A stretch of 64,000 nt of DNA from Ifrita kowaldi (GCA_013398055.1 VZRS01007564.1:124161-188160), one strand, 5' to 3'. Shown: positions 42,501-56,800, counted from the first letter of the stretch. Translations and numbers: made by a program. The notes: generated by a model from the sequence alone, not told the origin.

Positions 42501-45500
42501 CACCACCCCCCAAGCAGTCAAATGTGATCAGGAGCAGGGTACCAGCAGTTACAGATCATTAAGGAGCAACCTTTCCAAGGATCAGAATCAATGTTTGCAG
42601 CGTTCAGAGAGTTCTAAAGGCTGAAATCCGAACTCGCCTGCATTCCAAGCGCAGGAAAATTGCCAAACCCTTGAAAACAAAGGTCAGTAATGGAGACAAA
42701 CCTCCAACAGCAGCAATATATTTGGCACCACGGCTCAGTGACAAACACAGAAACGCAGCGAGGAGGGCCCTGGGAATGCCAAACACGTGCTTTGGACTCG
42801 AACAATATTCCCATTGACAGGTAGGGAGCTGTGCACTTGCCTCTCTTCCCCCATATGGCTGACAACAAACAAATTGCCAGTCTGATCTTTTAGTGTCACT
42901 TCCTGCTGAGCAGATTTCAAGCAACACTGCTGGCTCCTTGTCAGGGAACGACAAGCTCGAGCCCTGCTCTGCAATAAATGGTTCAACCAATTTACTGTGT
43001 TCATTTGAAGCTCACAGGAGTATTCCCAGTGCCTGGACTATAGTTCTTATTTGGCAAATGATTTTATTATAAACCGGTATCATAGTGAATCCATTTTCTT
43101 TAAGGGGTTTTGCTGCTGTTTAATGGACTGTCAGTATAATTTAGATTTCATCTATTTAAACTCATTCAAGCCTGGCTCCTGATTGTACAATAAATGGAAC
43201 ATATTTCTATTCAACAAAATTAATGACAGCTAATTGTACTCTGCAGTTCCCAATTTCATAAAAGCAACTGCTCTGCAGCTCAGGCCCCCAGCTACATCAT
43301 TTCCCACACCAATTATTTTCCTGCACTTTTCAAGCATGTCCACAACACTGCACAGTTCTCCTTGTAAGAAGCATTCACACGTCCTTCGTTAACAGATCTG
43401 ATACAAAGCAAACACGTTTTTACAGAGAGTTGTGTCACCAAAAACGCCACACTGCAAGCAAAGACACCGCGGATGCTCAGCCCCTACCTCGTGCCAGGGG
43501 CTCCTCCTGGCTTGGAATTGTTATTTCAATTAAACACATGAAAGGGGAGGAGGGGTGGGAATAAGAATCCAGGCTGATAAAAGGAATTAATTAAATAACC
43601 AGTTGGTCTAAAACTCCTCCTCTAGCACCAGATAAGCTTTGCTGCACACATGCCACTTTTAACAATCTTTTTCTGGCCTTTTAAGGCCACAGAAACTTTT
43701 GCTGGAGGTGCCCCATTTGCCCCCAGGGCTTCTCACTGACATTTCACAAACCCCCATGTAGCCACCAAAAGCTCTTCACAGACACTCATTTCTAGAGGTG
43801 GGAGACACAAAAGAAACAGCACCAAAAATGCACCACAGCACTACCTGACCTCACTTGATTTACACAGCCTCGAGACAGCTTGGAAAACTCTGCTGCTCCC
43901 AAGCCCATCACAAACACCAAGTGGTTGCTTAACTCCTCTCCCTTTGCTGTCCTTCCGAGAATTAAAGTGTAACACACCACAGTGCCTCATCAAAATATGG
44001 ATGGCCTTTATTTGTGCAGCCCCCAAGTAGGAAAACATTACAGCCATTCCTGTTTCCCTCCTGACTGACCCATTACTGCATCTTCCTGACCAGACAGAGC
44101 AGCCCATTCTACCGGCTGGTGGTGCAGCCCTGAACAGAGACACGTCCAGAAGAGGAGAATCAAATGTGTCCCTTGAGTGAGGAGGGTTTTCACAGAACGC
44201 TGTGTTTCCAGTAGTGCAGAGCCTGTGGAGACGCAAACCCTGACAGCCCTGAGGGAGCTCCTGCGTGTCTGCCAACCTGAGCCCTGCCTACCTGCAAACA
44301 GCTGCTGAAAAATTATCCCCGGGTTTCAAAGTCAATATGTATTTTCTGAAAGGAAAAATATTTTCCTATTGCTTCCATTTGTAAATGGCTCTGAGAAGCC
44401 CTTCCCAGAGAACAAATCAGTGCAGCAGGTGAAGCTGAGCTTACAGCAGCAGCGTATTTACTTTGTTTCAGCGCTGGTGTGGCACCTTTTTTCTTCATTT
44501 TAAAGCCTAATGATGAGGTTAGCATGGAAAACTAATGGTGCAGCCACGTCCCCAGAGCCAGACACACAGCCCTGGGCACACCCAGCCCTTCAGAGCTGCT
44601 CTCTGTGATTTATCCACAGAGCCAAACAAAGCCAGGGGAATCCATTTGCCAGCTCAACCTTGATCTGCACTTAAGGCTCCATCTGTCAGGCCCCAGCAGC
44701 TGCCCTGGACTCAGCAGTGCCTTCCCTGCTAAAAGGAAATGTGAACTCAGTAAATGTCTTTTTTTATCCAGTCTGGCTCCTGCTCACTGTTTGTACTGAC
44801 AGCAGGGACAAAAGTTACCTCTGTGCATCAGGAGCTCATCTGGGCTCTTGTGCAGCCTGAATTATTTTCCACGCTCAATTTTACTCACCTGCTCGTTAAA
44901 GGCCACCCCTCTCCCCATCTCAATCACTAATTACAGGCCCTGGGATGTCCCCAGCACAGAATAGAACCAGCAAAGGCTTCAGCTGCAGACTGGAACAGGC
45001 TGTTCCTGCTCTCTGTTCTCTGCACACTTCAATCAGCTTCAAAAAAAGCCCTCCTGTGATGTTTTCATGCATTTTGTTAACCCTCCTGACATGTTTTAAG
45101 ACTCACCTACTAATCCAGCCCTTTCCTCTTAATGTTTTTCCTTCTTTTAATTACTAAAGGAGGAATGGGCAAAGAATGCATTTGTTTCCATTGAAACAAA
45201 AGTTCAGAAGATAATATTTTCTAAAAAAAGATTGCTAAGTTTTCCTCACCACTACTCACATATGCAGAAAAGTTGAAAACAGTGGTGGAAGTGTGAAAAA
45301 TAAGGGAACTTTCACAAGCACATGAAGCAGCACAGCTCCTAAGGTTATTCCTATTTACAGCAGCTGAAAGCCTGTCACTGAATTATTTCAACAATCTACT
45401 ATCACAATGGTAACAGACTTTCAAAAGAAGAGGAAAATACAGATTGCACCGTTCTAGAACACATGCTCGTATCAACTATGGAGCTTCTGAGGGAAGAGAA

Positions 45501-48500
45501 GACCACACATGCAAAAACACACATCTCCATCACAAAACTCGGTCAACCCACACAACATGCACAGAACACAACAGTCTGGCCAAAGACCTCCTAAAATTAC
45601 AATGTACAGCTGAAAGGATCATTTCCTTGCATTTCTTCCTTCTGCCCAAGCACAGAATTAAAATTAAAACTTCCCAGAAAATAATCAACTTCTCTCCTTC
45701 CAGCTTCAGCGGCCCAAAATACACTTGCCAGAACTTCAAAGCTTATAGAAAAAAATCCTGTTTGTATTATGTGTATTTTTGTATTGCATTCTGGCATGGC
45801 CACTTTTCTCAGCTGATAAAGCAGTCAGAACGAATAGAAGCATCCAGAGGAACGACAAACACATGGGGCAGTGTCAAACACAAGCCAAGCCCTGTCAGAG
45901 CACGAGAACTTCACTGTGTGCACTTCAGTTTCACCAACGTCCAGCCCAGATCCAAAGATAACCAATAAACAGGGAGGAAGAGCTTAGGTTTGGTTCTTGT
46001 TTTCACGTTTTCATAAAGTTCATGAAGGTTTCTGGATGAAAACAACCATTTCAGCAGTTTCCTCGCTCACAGCAATACAAGACAGCATCAGTTTCAATAA
46101 AGGGAACATCAACAATTAATTACACCAGCAAAAACTAAAGCTTAGAATTTGTAAGTCCTTGCTTGCTAACTAGCTTGACAGTGGATTTTCAGACCTGCAG
46201 ACTCACACCCAACATGACCCAGCATCTTCTGCTGTTTCCCCACTGGGAACTGCTCCCCAGCTTATCAAGTGCCACATCCTCTAAAGCAGAACACATCCAA
46301 GTGAAAACAGTAAGATCTCACTTTGCTCCACCCTGGGACAAACTGCACTCTCCACATCTGACACCCTGAACCCCACGGAACAAAGGAACTCTCCTGGAAG
46401 CTGTTCCACAGCATTTTGCTGGTTGATTCCCATGCAGGCAGAGCAGTGCATTACAGCACTTCACCTTGTGTTACCTCCTGCTGATGTGCTGTTTATATAG
46501 CTACTGATGTCACTGCAGAAACAGATCCTCATAAACCCTTTTAATTCCTGCAGATCCTTTTAAATGTTTCTACGTAGGCAAGGCAAACAATATTGTCCCC
46601 ATGTCCAGGTGACAGTCACCTGTTCTCCCCAGGCTCCACACCAACTCAGACTTTCACCCAGCAAAGGTTTTCCAGCCCAGCACTCAAGGTGCCACCATGA
46701 TGACACCACAGCAGCACCAATATCCTCAGCCCCAAGTTCTGTGGCCTCAATACGGTAATAGCCCTTCCTGAGGTGGATTTTGGCAAAAACCAGTGGCATA
46801 GAAGGGAATCAGTCTGTGGGAAATGGAAGGAAAATCAGCATTTAATAATCTAACTGAAATCCAAGAGGAGAAAAAAAAAAACCTCTCAGTCTTAACACAA
46901 CTCTCTTCTATTATCATCACCCTGTGCTAAAGAAGCCTAAAGCAAATTTGAACATACACTGTGCAACAAAAATTAATGTTGCTACAACAGCAAGGTGAGA
47001 ACCGCGAGGGGAAAAAAGAAGGAAAACCCCACGGATTAGATTTGGAAGGAAATGGGAGGGAGGCTGTGGAAACTGCGAGGACAGATGGGGAACTGGGCCA
47101 ACAAGCTTTTAGGATAGGCCTGTGTGATTTCCAGCAAAGTAGAGAAGATTAATTGCATAGTGTTGTCTAAGCCCCACTCAATTCTTTTTAATACATTATT
47201 TAAAGATGTGCACGCATTCATTAGATCTATGCAAATTAATAAGAGCAGTATTTACATGGTAACAATACAGTGCAACCTTTCACTTGAAAAAAATTCAATG
47301 ATCTTGATTATCTGTTTATTTACAGTTTATTTGCTATTACTGCAATACAGCTGCTGAGCTCAGCATAGGAAAAAAAGCAGAATTAAGTGCTGGATTAAGT
47401 ACTCTGCAGCAATGGGGTAAACACAGAATGAGATTTTAACCAAGGACTTTGCAGGAGGGAAATGCAGACCTTGAACTTTCATCCATATCAGATGAGAGCA
47501 TTTAAGAGAAAGAATCAAATGATTGGAAAGGATTTCCTTTCCTTAAAGCCTGGAAGATGTAAGATGAAGTCAGCTATCCCTTCTGCACACACCTTTAATT
47601 TTCATCTTTCTAATCCTTGCTGTGTCTCATTAATTTAAACTCTCTAATCCCTCTTAAAATTTATGTAATTTGCACCCTTAGCTACAAATACATCTCCCTG
47701 TATGCAAGGAGCTGTAAGAGCTCCTTCTGTAATGGATGCTAACACTGGTTTAGAATACCTCCAGCACAGGAAGGCATATTCAAGATCTCGTTCCTGATAA
47801 GAAATTACCTTTAAAATCAAATTTAAAAACGGGAATATTCAGTTAAGGTTTCAGCTGTGCCCAGGTCCCTTCAGAGCTGAGCTAATGTTTGTTCCCATCA
47901 CTCTCAGCAGTTTCCACAACAAGTTTTACAACAGCACAAAGAGCCAACAGAACAGGAAAGTTTCAACACCAGGGTACATCTCTTATGCTGATTACTATTA
48001 ACAAAATGTAAAATTTAATAAGCAGGGGTTTAAATTACAGAACAGTTATAAAATATCCCAATTATCACGAGTACTATGGCTTTCCTTGCTCTTTTACTGG
48101 ACAATCTCTTCCAGATCAGCCACTGCTCCATCCCACTGCAGGATAAAATTGAGACCACAAACTGATTTCCCATCTTCATTTTAAGCAAACTCTTTTTGCA
48201 ATAAAGCCAGTGTATCACATTGTACTCATGGGCCCACACAACAGCTGTTCTCAACAGATTCTGAATTATTTTTCATCCTCTGACACTGAAAATAAGATTG
48301 CCACCAAAGCTGACGCTTCCGCAGGCTCCCAGTTGCCACTGCTCAAAAACAAATATTACTCAGCCATGAGCCCTGACACCACAGCAAAAACAGCTCCTCT
48401 GCAATGATTGATGAAATGAGTCGAAACTGAAGCTGAAGCATTTCAAGAGAGAAGCTATTGTGACTAATCTCGGTAGAGCTAAGTGAAAAACAGACTGCTC

Positions 48501-49681
48501 AACTCTGCCATGGAAGGAGGAGGGTGGAATGCAGCACCTCCCACCTGGACGTGCAGCTGTGGTCCTGCCCCCACGCACACCACAAGCACTTTGGAGCACT
48601 CACAGCCACTAAAACTGGATGCAGCACTTAAAACATTTCCATCTGACCTCGGGAGATTCCTGTAGCTGAGCTGAGCAGCACCTCCTGGAAAATCAGACGG
48701 GATCTGACCTCACTGGTTCCCCTGTTTTCAGTTTGAATCCATCTCTGTTTTGCCCCAGCAGTGTCACTCCAGCTCTGCACTACAGAAGTACAAAGCTACC
48801 AGGGCCCTAAAGGCACTGCTGCCAACAGTGCAGCCAAACATAACCACAGCTCTGGGGAACAAACTGCAAGCAGCACATTCACAGTGCTGTGCAGATGGAC
48901 AGGGAAGTTTGTACCCGAAAATGGGAGCTGAGTAATCCCAGTTCAAGTGCAGTTAGAGGAAAACATTCCCTGGCAGCAGGCACAGGTTAGACCTTGAAAC
49001 TTTACATGAGACCTTAAAAACTTCAGGTGAACTTGGCAGTAATTAAGAGGCACATCCAAGACATCCAGAGCACACTGCACGCTCCTGGTGCTGTCCCCAC
49101 ACATCCCCGATGCCAACACTGTTCTGCCCAACAGCTGGGCACAGCCACAGCCCTTAACGAGGGGTGAAACCAGTGGAATGGCAGCTATGAGATCCTCAGT
49201 CACCTGGTTTATATTTCACAGAGCACAGGAGCAGAGCCCTACAAAGCAATCACAAGTTCCCAGAAAAGCTTGCCAGGAAGGTTGGAAGTTCTCTCCACAT
49301 CCCCGCAGTCAGACCTCTAGCTCAGAGCGGGTCTGCTTCCAAAGTGGGAGTGAAGCACTTAATGCATTATCCAATTTAGCTTCCCAACTCCCAGGGACAG
49401 AGATTCCATACGACACACAGATAATTAATGCAGCAGAAAGCAAAAAGGGTGGCTCTTTTCCAAAGGGGAGCTAAGTTCATTCCCACAAATCAGATACCAC
49501 AAGATACAGCCAGAAGCTCTCCATGCACACCCACATCTGTCTGCAAGGGAAAGGCTGCAGCCTCCCCCAGGACAGGGATAATCCCAATCACCAGGGAGCA
49601 CACTGTGCTGGCTGCAGCCCCTGCCTGGCAGCTCTGGGGCACGAGGACTGTCAGAGGAAACACAAAATAAGGCTTTCTTAC
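39564..49681 (-). other. RERE: RERE intron between exons 1 and 2 (10.1 kb)
   Basis: A 10,118-bp phase-1 intron. I recognised no repeat family in it. An AT-rich, repeat-free stretch at about 43000-43280 resembles a conserved non-coding element. The longest open frames (204 aa at 40360-40974 plus, 174 aa at 45444-45968 plus) have no protein-like features or splice context. Confidence 0.85.
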
Positions 49682-50012
49682 CTCCAGGCCTGTACACGAC
49701 ATCATCCTCGGTGATGAAGGAGGTTATCTCGCCGTTGTCGGTTCTCTCGTAGCGGGACTTCTTCTTGGGGGGTTTCTTCTTGCTCTTCTTGGTGGACTCC
49801 TCCGTGGTGGCACTGTTGTTGTCGTTGTCCTCGTCCTCGCTGTGGTCGCTCTCCGCGTAGTTCTTGGCACCTCCCTCCAGGGTGCAGCTGCGCCGGGGCC
49901 GGGAGTTCTCGCTCTCCCTCGCCTTGTCCCTCTTGTCCCGCTCCTTGTCCCGGTCCCGGTCCCTGTCCCTGTCCTTCTCTTTGTCTTTGTCTTTCTCCTT
50001 GTCTGCTGTCAT
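49682..50012 (-). CDS. RERE: RERE first coding exon: charged N-terminus and start of BAH domain
   Basis: Codes residues 1-110 plus one base of codon 111. The ATG is at 50012-50010. An in-frame TAA at 50150-50148 with no ATG in between fixes this as the first in-frame AUG of the exon, and A at -3 suits initiation. Residues 4-32 are a tract of alternating K/D/E/R that opens MTADKEKDKDKEKD. Residues 55-66 are acidic (ESDHSEDEDNDN). Residues 75-90 are lysine-rich (KKSKKKPPKKKSRYER), a likely nuclear localisation signal. The exon closes with ITEDDVVYRPG, where the BAH domain begins. It ends in phase 1 at a GTAAGA donor (49681). Identity with vertebrate RERE is unmistakable. The minus-strand frame can be read open past 49682 to 49425, but that is intron. 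Confidence 0.97.
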
Positions 50013-50158
50013 GATTCGCCACGTGCCTTCTTCTGTCCTCTCACGGCTGGGCCTCCGTGAAAGGTAGACAGTGAGCCTGGGCTTCAGTCTTCTGAATTTC
50101 TCACTCAAAGCCAGGAAAAATTCAACCACTCCAACTACCCCAGCGTTTTAAAAAGGTT
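50013..50158 (-). other. RERE: RERE 5'UTR part of the first coding exon
   Basis: A long polypyrimidine run followed by CTTCAAG precedes 50158 on the minus strand, so the exon probably begins at 50158 with AACC. The 146-nt leader part has no ATG, so no upstream ORF starts inside it. The acceptor implies at least one further non-coding leader exon upstream. The exact 5' edge is inferred from the splice signal alone. Confidence 0.7.
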
Positions 50159-53100
50159 CTTGAAGAGGTGAGGGGAGAGAAAGAGGGAAAAAACCCATGT
50201 TAGTATGCAAAATTCTTTCAATTCCTGAAGATAAAAATTAAACCCAAATAAAACCCCACATCCTAAAGCAATTCAGCGTGGAAAGCACAAACAGTAAAAT
50301 ACAAAGCAGCCTTTTGGAGACTTCATAGAAATGGTAACTTCAGTGCCTGTAAATCTTTGAAGCTACCTCCATCCTCAAAAAAGATCCCTCAACTCCTTAA
50401 AAAAAATCCTCTGTTCACTGCAGACACGTAATAACTTCTCAGATGGCGAGTGCTCACGGAGAACAGCTATCGGTTTATACCTGGAGCTAAGAGGGAGCCT
50501 ACAAATGTAAAAAACAAAACCCATAAAACATTAAGGAAGGGACAAGTGCAAAGAAGGAACAGCCTCCAGCTTTTATCTGGAAGCAAATGCCCGAGTTCAG
50601 CAAATGGCTGTATTGTTTTACATCTCACCACCGCTCACAGCCGCTGCCCTACAAAGCTGGTACAGGGTAAGGGATGCCATCTGCCGCTTCCAGGGCAATC
50701 TGTCAGCAAGTCCTGCCCCTACCCTGCTTTTCCAAAAATAGAGCTAACCTGTAATCCACAGATTACAGGAATTAATTAATTGAAACCAAACCAAACCACA
50801 GTAGTTACAACTGCACTAACAAAATCTGCCTTTCCATATATAAAAATAGGACCTTTCATGAAGGAAGGATATTTCAAAAACGAGGCATTCAGCTCACAAA
50901 GGTAAATTATCCTTATTTTCCCTAATTCACCAATAATGCTGAATTTGCCCACATCCAGTTCCTAAGTTTCCAGGAAGCTACTACACGGTGCAACTTGGAA
51001 TTAGCCCACGGTGTAGAATGTACAGTCTGAAAGGCAGGGACCTGAGAACATTGATTGTTCATGCATTAAGCTTTCAAAACCACATCAGAGAATGAAAAAG
51101 GCTGGTTTGATTTTTGAGAAGTCAGCTGAGGAGTCACTGATCCCATGCACTGGAGATTCCTTCAGTCCTACACGAGTCTCAGACCTCAATATTCCCGTCC
51201 CTGTCAACTGCTCCCTGCAGCAGAGGAAACAGCAAAAGAGACAAATTGCTTTTGCTGCTGCAATTGAGGCTGTGCCTGGGATCTCTCAGGCATTTCCCGA
51301 ATGAACCCATCAGCCAGGTAGGAAACGATGCTGTTTTCTCTGCCCCTCAGAGCAGCTGCCATTGCTCTGATAACTCACAGGGGGATCCGATGAGACTCCA
51401 GTGGAGAACACCACAATGAACCTGTCAGCTGCCAGGGAAGTTGCAGGGAATGGTGAAAGCAACGGCCTGCAGGGATTCAATAAGAAAGGTCTTAAATTTC
51501 CAGAGGTGAGGGAATTCCCCAGCAGCAAAGCTCAGGGTTTTTTCTATTGCTGCTCATACAAAGCTCAGTGAAAGGATCACACCCCTCTTCTGGCACAGCC
51601 AACTGCAGCACAAGCACCTTCCTTTGACTGGCAAGTGCAAAATGTCCTTTTTTTTTTTTTCTTTAAATCGTCTCCAATTAAAAAAAATCCCCATCAGTCA
51701 CCACAATATTTCATTATTGGGGATGGGTAGTAAATGACAGAAAGAGCAGGTTTGAAACCTGGCCAGCTACTGGGCTTTTCCTTGAAGCCTCAGGGTGAAA
51801 AGCTAAGAAGGTGCCAACCACCCCACACCTCTAAACATAAAGGAAAAAGGATTCTAAAGTTCCTGTCTTAACGACAAATAAAAATGTTGATTAGTAACTG
51901 ACAGATAATGCATCCGTATTTATTTTATCTACATCTGAAGCATTTTGAGCTCCACCTCGTATTATCTGGGTCTAGAGGAGCCAGAGCTGTGCAAACAACC
52001 CTGAGAAAGCCACAATTCCAGTGCAGGCTGCTCTTGGCTCAACTTTAATTTGAAAGTAAATTCAAGTGAACCGTTTCACACCACTGGAGTCTGTCCTGAG
52101 GCCACATCAAACCCAGTGACCTCCAGGCACCAGGTGGGTAAAGCACTCCACAAAAGTCCCACCCCAAATCACCTTCCCCGGCCCTGCTTTGCCATCTCCA
52201 TCCTGCCAGGAGAAGCCTCCAAACACCAGGGGTGACACCGTGGTGGAAACGCTGCTGGACCCCAGTTCTGCCCATCAGCAACCAGGGACCACAACTGCCC
52301 ACAGAGCTGCAGGGTTAAGCCCTTGCTGCTCCCTCAGATTACATCCAAAGTACTTCAGTGATTATTACAGGTCCAATTATTATGGGGATTCTTGTTCCTG
52401 GGTTTCTTTTCTTTGCACAACACAGGTCTGCATAGAGGAATAACACTGAATAAACAAACACCATGTTCAGATTATTTCATTTACTGGAGGGCTGTGCAAG
52501 AATCAGTGTGTACCACACTTTGCTCGGTGTGTTCATCTGTGAAATTTCCACTCAGATGGCCACTTTCCTCCCAGCTCCCATTTCAGGGGATCCCATAAGA
52601 AGTAATTTTCATAGCCATTGCTTTCTTACATAAATATATCACATTTCCAAGACTATTTCACTCCAAATACTCAATTTCAAGGATTTTGCAGGATTAAACC
52701 GACATCACCACGAAGCACTGACTACTTCTGTCTAAGAATAAAGCAGCTCCATAACCTTCAGAGTAGCTGTAACAGGAAAAAAACACATCTCACACATTCT
52801 TTCTTCACCCACCAACCACCCTGGAACAGGAAGATGCTACAAACTCAATATGTTGCCTCATCACTCCTTACCAAAATATGAGCACTGTGAAAACTCATCT
52901 GCTGACTCAACACCAGTCACCAGTTACAGCTGCTGAGTGGGCTCAGCATTTGCACCACTCTCTGTGTAATTATGAATGAACATGGAACCCAAAAAACCAC
53001 CATCCCAGAAACTACAGAAGCATTGTGAGCCTTTTTTCCTGCTGGCTGAAGTAAACTGGGCTGACACGTCACGCCTGCAGCAGCCACACAGATGTTCCAC

Positions 53101-53722
53101 TCGGGATCAGGACAGCAGAGGCAAATGCACTGGAAGTCTGGGGTGGGTTTTGGCAAGCTCTGAGCCTTGGGTTTCCAGTCATTTTTCACTGGCAGTTGCT
53201 CATTCTCTCTGTACCAAACCCCACCAAAGCAGCTGCTTCTGTCATTCTGCTGCAGCAAAGACATTCAGGTTACAACACCACGGGCTGAAGGGCATTAACT
53301 GCCTCTGATACTGGTTTACTGCTCCTTCCACAGGGAATTCATCTCGGGAAGAAGTCATTTAAGCTGAAAGGGGAACAATCACTTTACAATAGCTGAGTGT
53401 GGCATACAAAGGAGTGACAGAATAGCCCCCATCCATTATTTGTTCAATGCAAGTTGAAAAACCTGAGGAAAAATGATAACTTCACTGCAATCACACTCTA
53501 AGACCTTTCTGTTGTTATTTTTTAACTAGAGCCTCAGGATATGGCCATTTCTCCAAGGAAGTTTATTATGTCCGCTCTGGGATAACTTTCTTTATCTCCA
53601 CCCACTCTGCTATCAGACTTGCAAAGTCTTTTTTATCTTAAATTGTTTAGAGATCAAACATGAGCAAAAAATGTGTTTGCAGAGTTACTCACTAAAGTCT
53701 CCTGTTCTCTGCTTTATTGCAG

Positions 53723-53880
53723 AAAATGCAGATACTGACAACTTCCCATCATATCCAGCTGCTGATGTTCCTGTTAAAATGCTCAGGTCTCCAGTGATGA
53801 AGAAACAGAGGAAACGAGAATCTCCCACCAGGATTTTGGAGAAATCCAGCAGGCATGATTTAACCTTTAACTTCATCTAA
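53723..53880 (+). other. Exon-like open frame opposite RERE (unrecognised)
   Basis: A good acceptor (CCTGTTCTCTGCTTTATTGC then AG) is followed by an open frame reading NADTDNFPSYPAADVPVKML, then a basic stretch MKKQRKRESPTRILEKSSRH, and FNFI before TAA at 53878-53880. An ATTAAA polyadenylation-like hexamer follows at about 53986. It resembles a last coding exon with a basic, possibly nuclear-targeting segment, but I recognise no family and see no upstream exon on this strand. It may be a chance frame or a relic. Confidence 0.2.
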
Positions 53881-56800
53881 TAATCTGAAGTGCAGAAGTT
53901 CATAATCATTATTTTCAACTGATCATTACCCCATATTGACCTGGTTCAGGGTCTTTTTCCCCCCAGCATTTTAAATCTAGTTCAAATTAAAGTTTCAACC
54001 TTTTTTACAGCCACAAAACCCTTCTCACACTCCAATCCCAGCCCTGAGAGGAGCACATTGCTACTCCCACAAGTTACCTGTTCCACACAGTTATTTCAGC
54101 TGTACACCTGGAAACCCCTGTCAGAGCAAAAGGCACATGCAGCACCTCTCTGCACATTAAGTACTTAAACCTCTTAACCAGAATTAAAGAGTCAGGTTTT
54201 AAAGATAATGTGAAAGCAAGTCCACCAGAAATGCTACGAGACTGTAACAGGAAGGCATCTAAGAATGCAGGGCAACTAAAAATATGGAGAAGAGCTCCTT
54301 TCTCTTATTTAAGCTAGACAGATAAATCTTCTAACAAGATTTGTTTGGTCATGTGTTACCAGTCTTAATAAACACAACAGGACCATTCTTCTGTAAGCTT
54401 TGAGTCTCATATTGCCAGATAAAAAGGCACTGTTTTCAGCAAATGCCAGATTAAAGGAACTATGTGCTGCCACTGCCAGAGTTCCTGACACGGAGCTTTT
54501 CTGATTTTGATGTCAAGGAAGAATTTTAACTCAGTTTAAGTGCAAGGGATTAAAACTAAAAAAAAAAAAAGAAGGAAAAGAGAAAGCAGCCCATAAAGGT
54601 TTCCCCGTGTATTTATAAGGTTTTGAGAACCGCTTTAAGAAAAGCTTCAAGATCATTTGTGAAAAATAACACCAGTAAGTCAAACATGAAGGAAAGGAAA
54701 TCTCAGCTGCCACAGAGAGAACGAAGAGCTGAACTCCAGGAATCCAAGAGCTGTGCTCAAACCCTCACACGCCTGCTCCAAGCAGGGGAGTTTCCACACA
54801 GCCCACACTCCCCGCGATCCCAGGTCCGTGATAAAGCTCATTAACTGCAGGGGAGCCACACACCTTTAACCTTCAGCTTTCAGAAAAGACTGGGAACATC
54901 TGTTATCAACTTTCTCCCACATTCTTTCCCTATCGCCTGTTTGCCATGGAAAATATGAGCTGCAGATATTCAGAGGGACCGAGTATTTTAAGAGCTCACG
55001 CAGAATATCCCTCAGAATATTCCCCACTCCCAGGGTCCATTCATCATCTCAAACTGCCAGGCACTGTGCTCACGACAACACACACCCAGCAGCTGCAGAC
55101 CGAGGGCAAATTCAGTGAGACACCAGCAGAGGAGGGGAGAAATAAGAAAAGGGAAAAAGGATACAGTAAGTGTTTTACCCCATTACTCTTGGACAGTATT
55201 TCACTGTCAGGGTGAGATTTTACTAAAGACACTTGTCTCAACTTTGAAAATCCAGATCCTGCTGGGTTTATCTACAGAATTTTCCAACCAACCACCACAC
55301 ACAGAGCCAAAACACAGATCTCTCCCTGCCAGTAGTATACAGACACACACACAACTTTTTCCTCACAACATTAACGCCCCAGTCAGCAAAAACGCTAATT
55401 TTCCTCCTCTGTTCTGTGCCAATCCTGCTGGTGCCCAGTGGGTGCTGAAGGGGTCCCACTGCCTATTCTTGAATGCTCAGGGGACAAGTCTGGGACCCTC
55501 CTGGAAGAAGATTTAAAAAGCTCTTAGGAGTCTCTCGAGTGATTCATGTGCCTCTTATCAGTTGTCTTCCTTATCTCCTTCCCTGGCGTTTCGAGTTTAC
55601 AACACAAACACAGCCCTGGAACACTGTGGCCAGCAATGGTCACTGTGAGTTACATTTTTACAGCCCACAGCCCTTGTAAGCCCTCTAAGTACACGAAATT
55701 AAAGTGTGTTTGTTCCCTTTGAACTGCTCTGTGCCAATCACCCCCAGTGGATCCGGGGCAGGGCCAAGAGGAAGCCTCAGAGAGGCTCTGGCTCCATCAG
55801 CCCCTCCGAGCCGGGAGGTGACGAGCCCAGGCAGACAATTCAAGGTGTTTCCCATGACAGACAGTGACCTTTTCTCCCCCCCTGCTATTTACTCAACTTG
55901 ACCTGAGCAAAGCAAACAGCAGATCTCACATTTCTGAGCCAGACTGCAGCTCCCAGCCGGGCAGTGCCCCTGCACATTCCACCCTCCCTGGCTGGGGACG
56001 CCGCGGCATCGCTCCGAAATCCGGGTCGAGGGGCTGCGTGGCACATGGGCCATGCAGGCTGACAGCTCAGATAAGATCATAAATCCCTCTCTTCAACACA
56101 ACCTCGATGCTACACAGCTCAAAGGAACGGGGGAAGAGCGGCAAAGCAAGATTTCACAAGGCAAAAACATCCCTGCATTTATCAAGAGGAAAGTGACAGG
56201 TTATTTGGCTCCTCTTCAGAGTCACATTTTCAAGAGGAAATTGCCAGGGAAATATCAGGCAATCATGAGGATTTTTAAGGATTGGCGTGGTAAGGACCCA
56301 AGACAGCAAAGTAACATTTCCCTTTGTGTTATTCTAATGGGCACAGGGAGGACAAGTAGAACAACTTTCTATTTGTGAGAGGTCAGAAGTTCAGTAAGGA
56401 CTAAGAGCAAAATTCTACAAGAGTCAGCTTTGACCACAGAGCAGACTGAAGGACGGGGGATAAGATTTGGAGTGAACATATCAGCTCCTACCTCCTCCAG
56501 AAATGGATGGGCAATTCATGCACCACATTCACAACAGTGATGTGAGAACAGCTGCTTTTAGACAGTTTTACACACAGGCTCCCACTAAAGTAATGTCATT
56601 CCAAACAAGCCACATTTTCTCCCCACACTAGTTCAAGAGCAGCAACATAAAATCAATACAGTCTCAGAAAGTTTCTGCACCACCAAAATTAGCAGATAAA
56701 TGAGCTACACCTTCTATTTTATTACAGTTTGGTGAGGAAGGTAGGGAACAGCAGGGGCTGCCTGCACGCTCTCTGTGACACAGGGCTGCTGCTCTGCTCA

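Noticed and set aside
45444..45968. 174-codon plus-strand open frame
   Set aside because: The composition follows A/C-rich intronic sequence (many H, T, K and S). No domain, no codon pattern and no exon signals are visible.
49425..49681. Open frame continuing past the first coding exon
   Set aside because: A consensus donor GTAAGA lies at 49681, and the correct continuation (DCVYIES) is found in the exon at 39563-39493.
49682..50012. Alternative assignment of the gene to ATN1
   Set aside because: Atrophin-1 lacks the BAH and ELM2 regions coded by the following exons; only RERE has this order.
50013..50129. In-frame N-terminal extension of RERE beginning at a GTG (MVEFFLALSEKF... reading)
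   Set aside because: There is no ATG in this stretch, and GTG starts are not expected for a nuclear vertebrate gene. The frame is closed by TAA at 50150-50148. The known RERE protein starts at MTADK.
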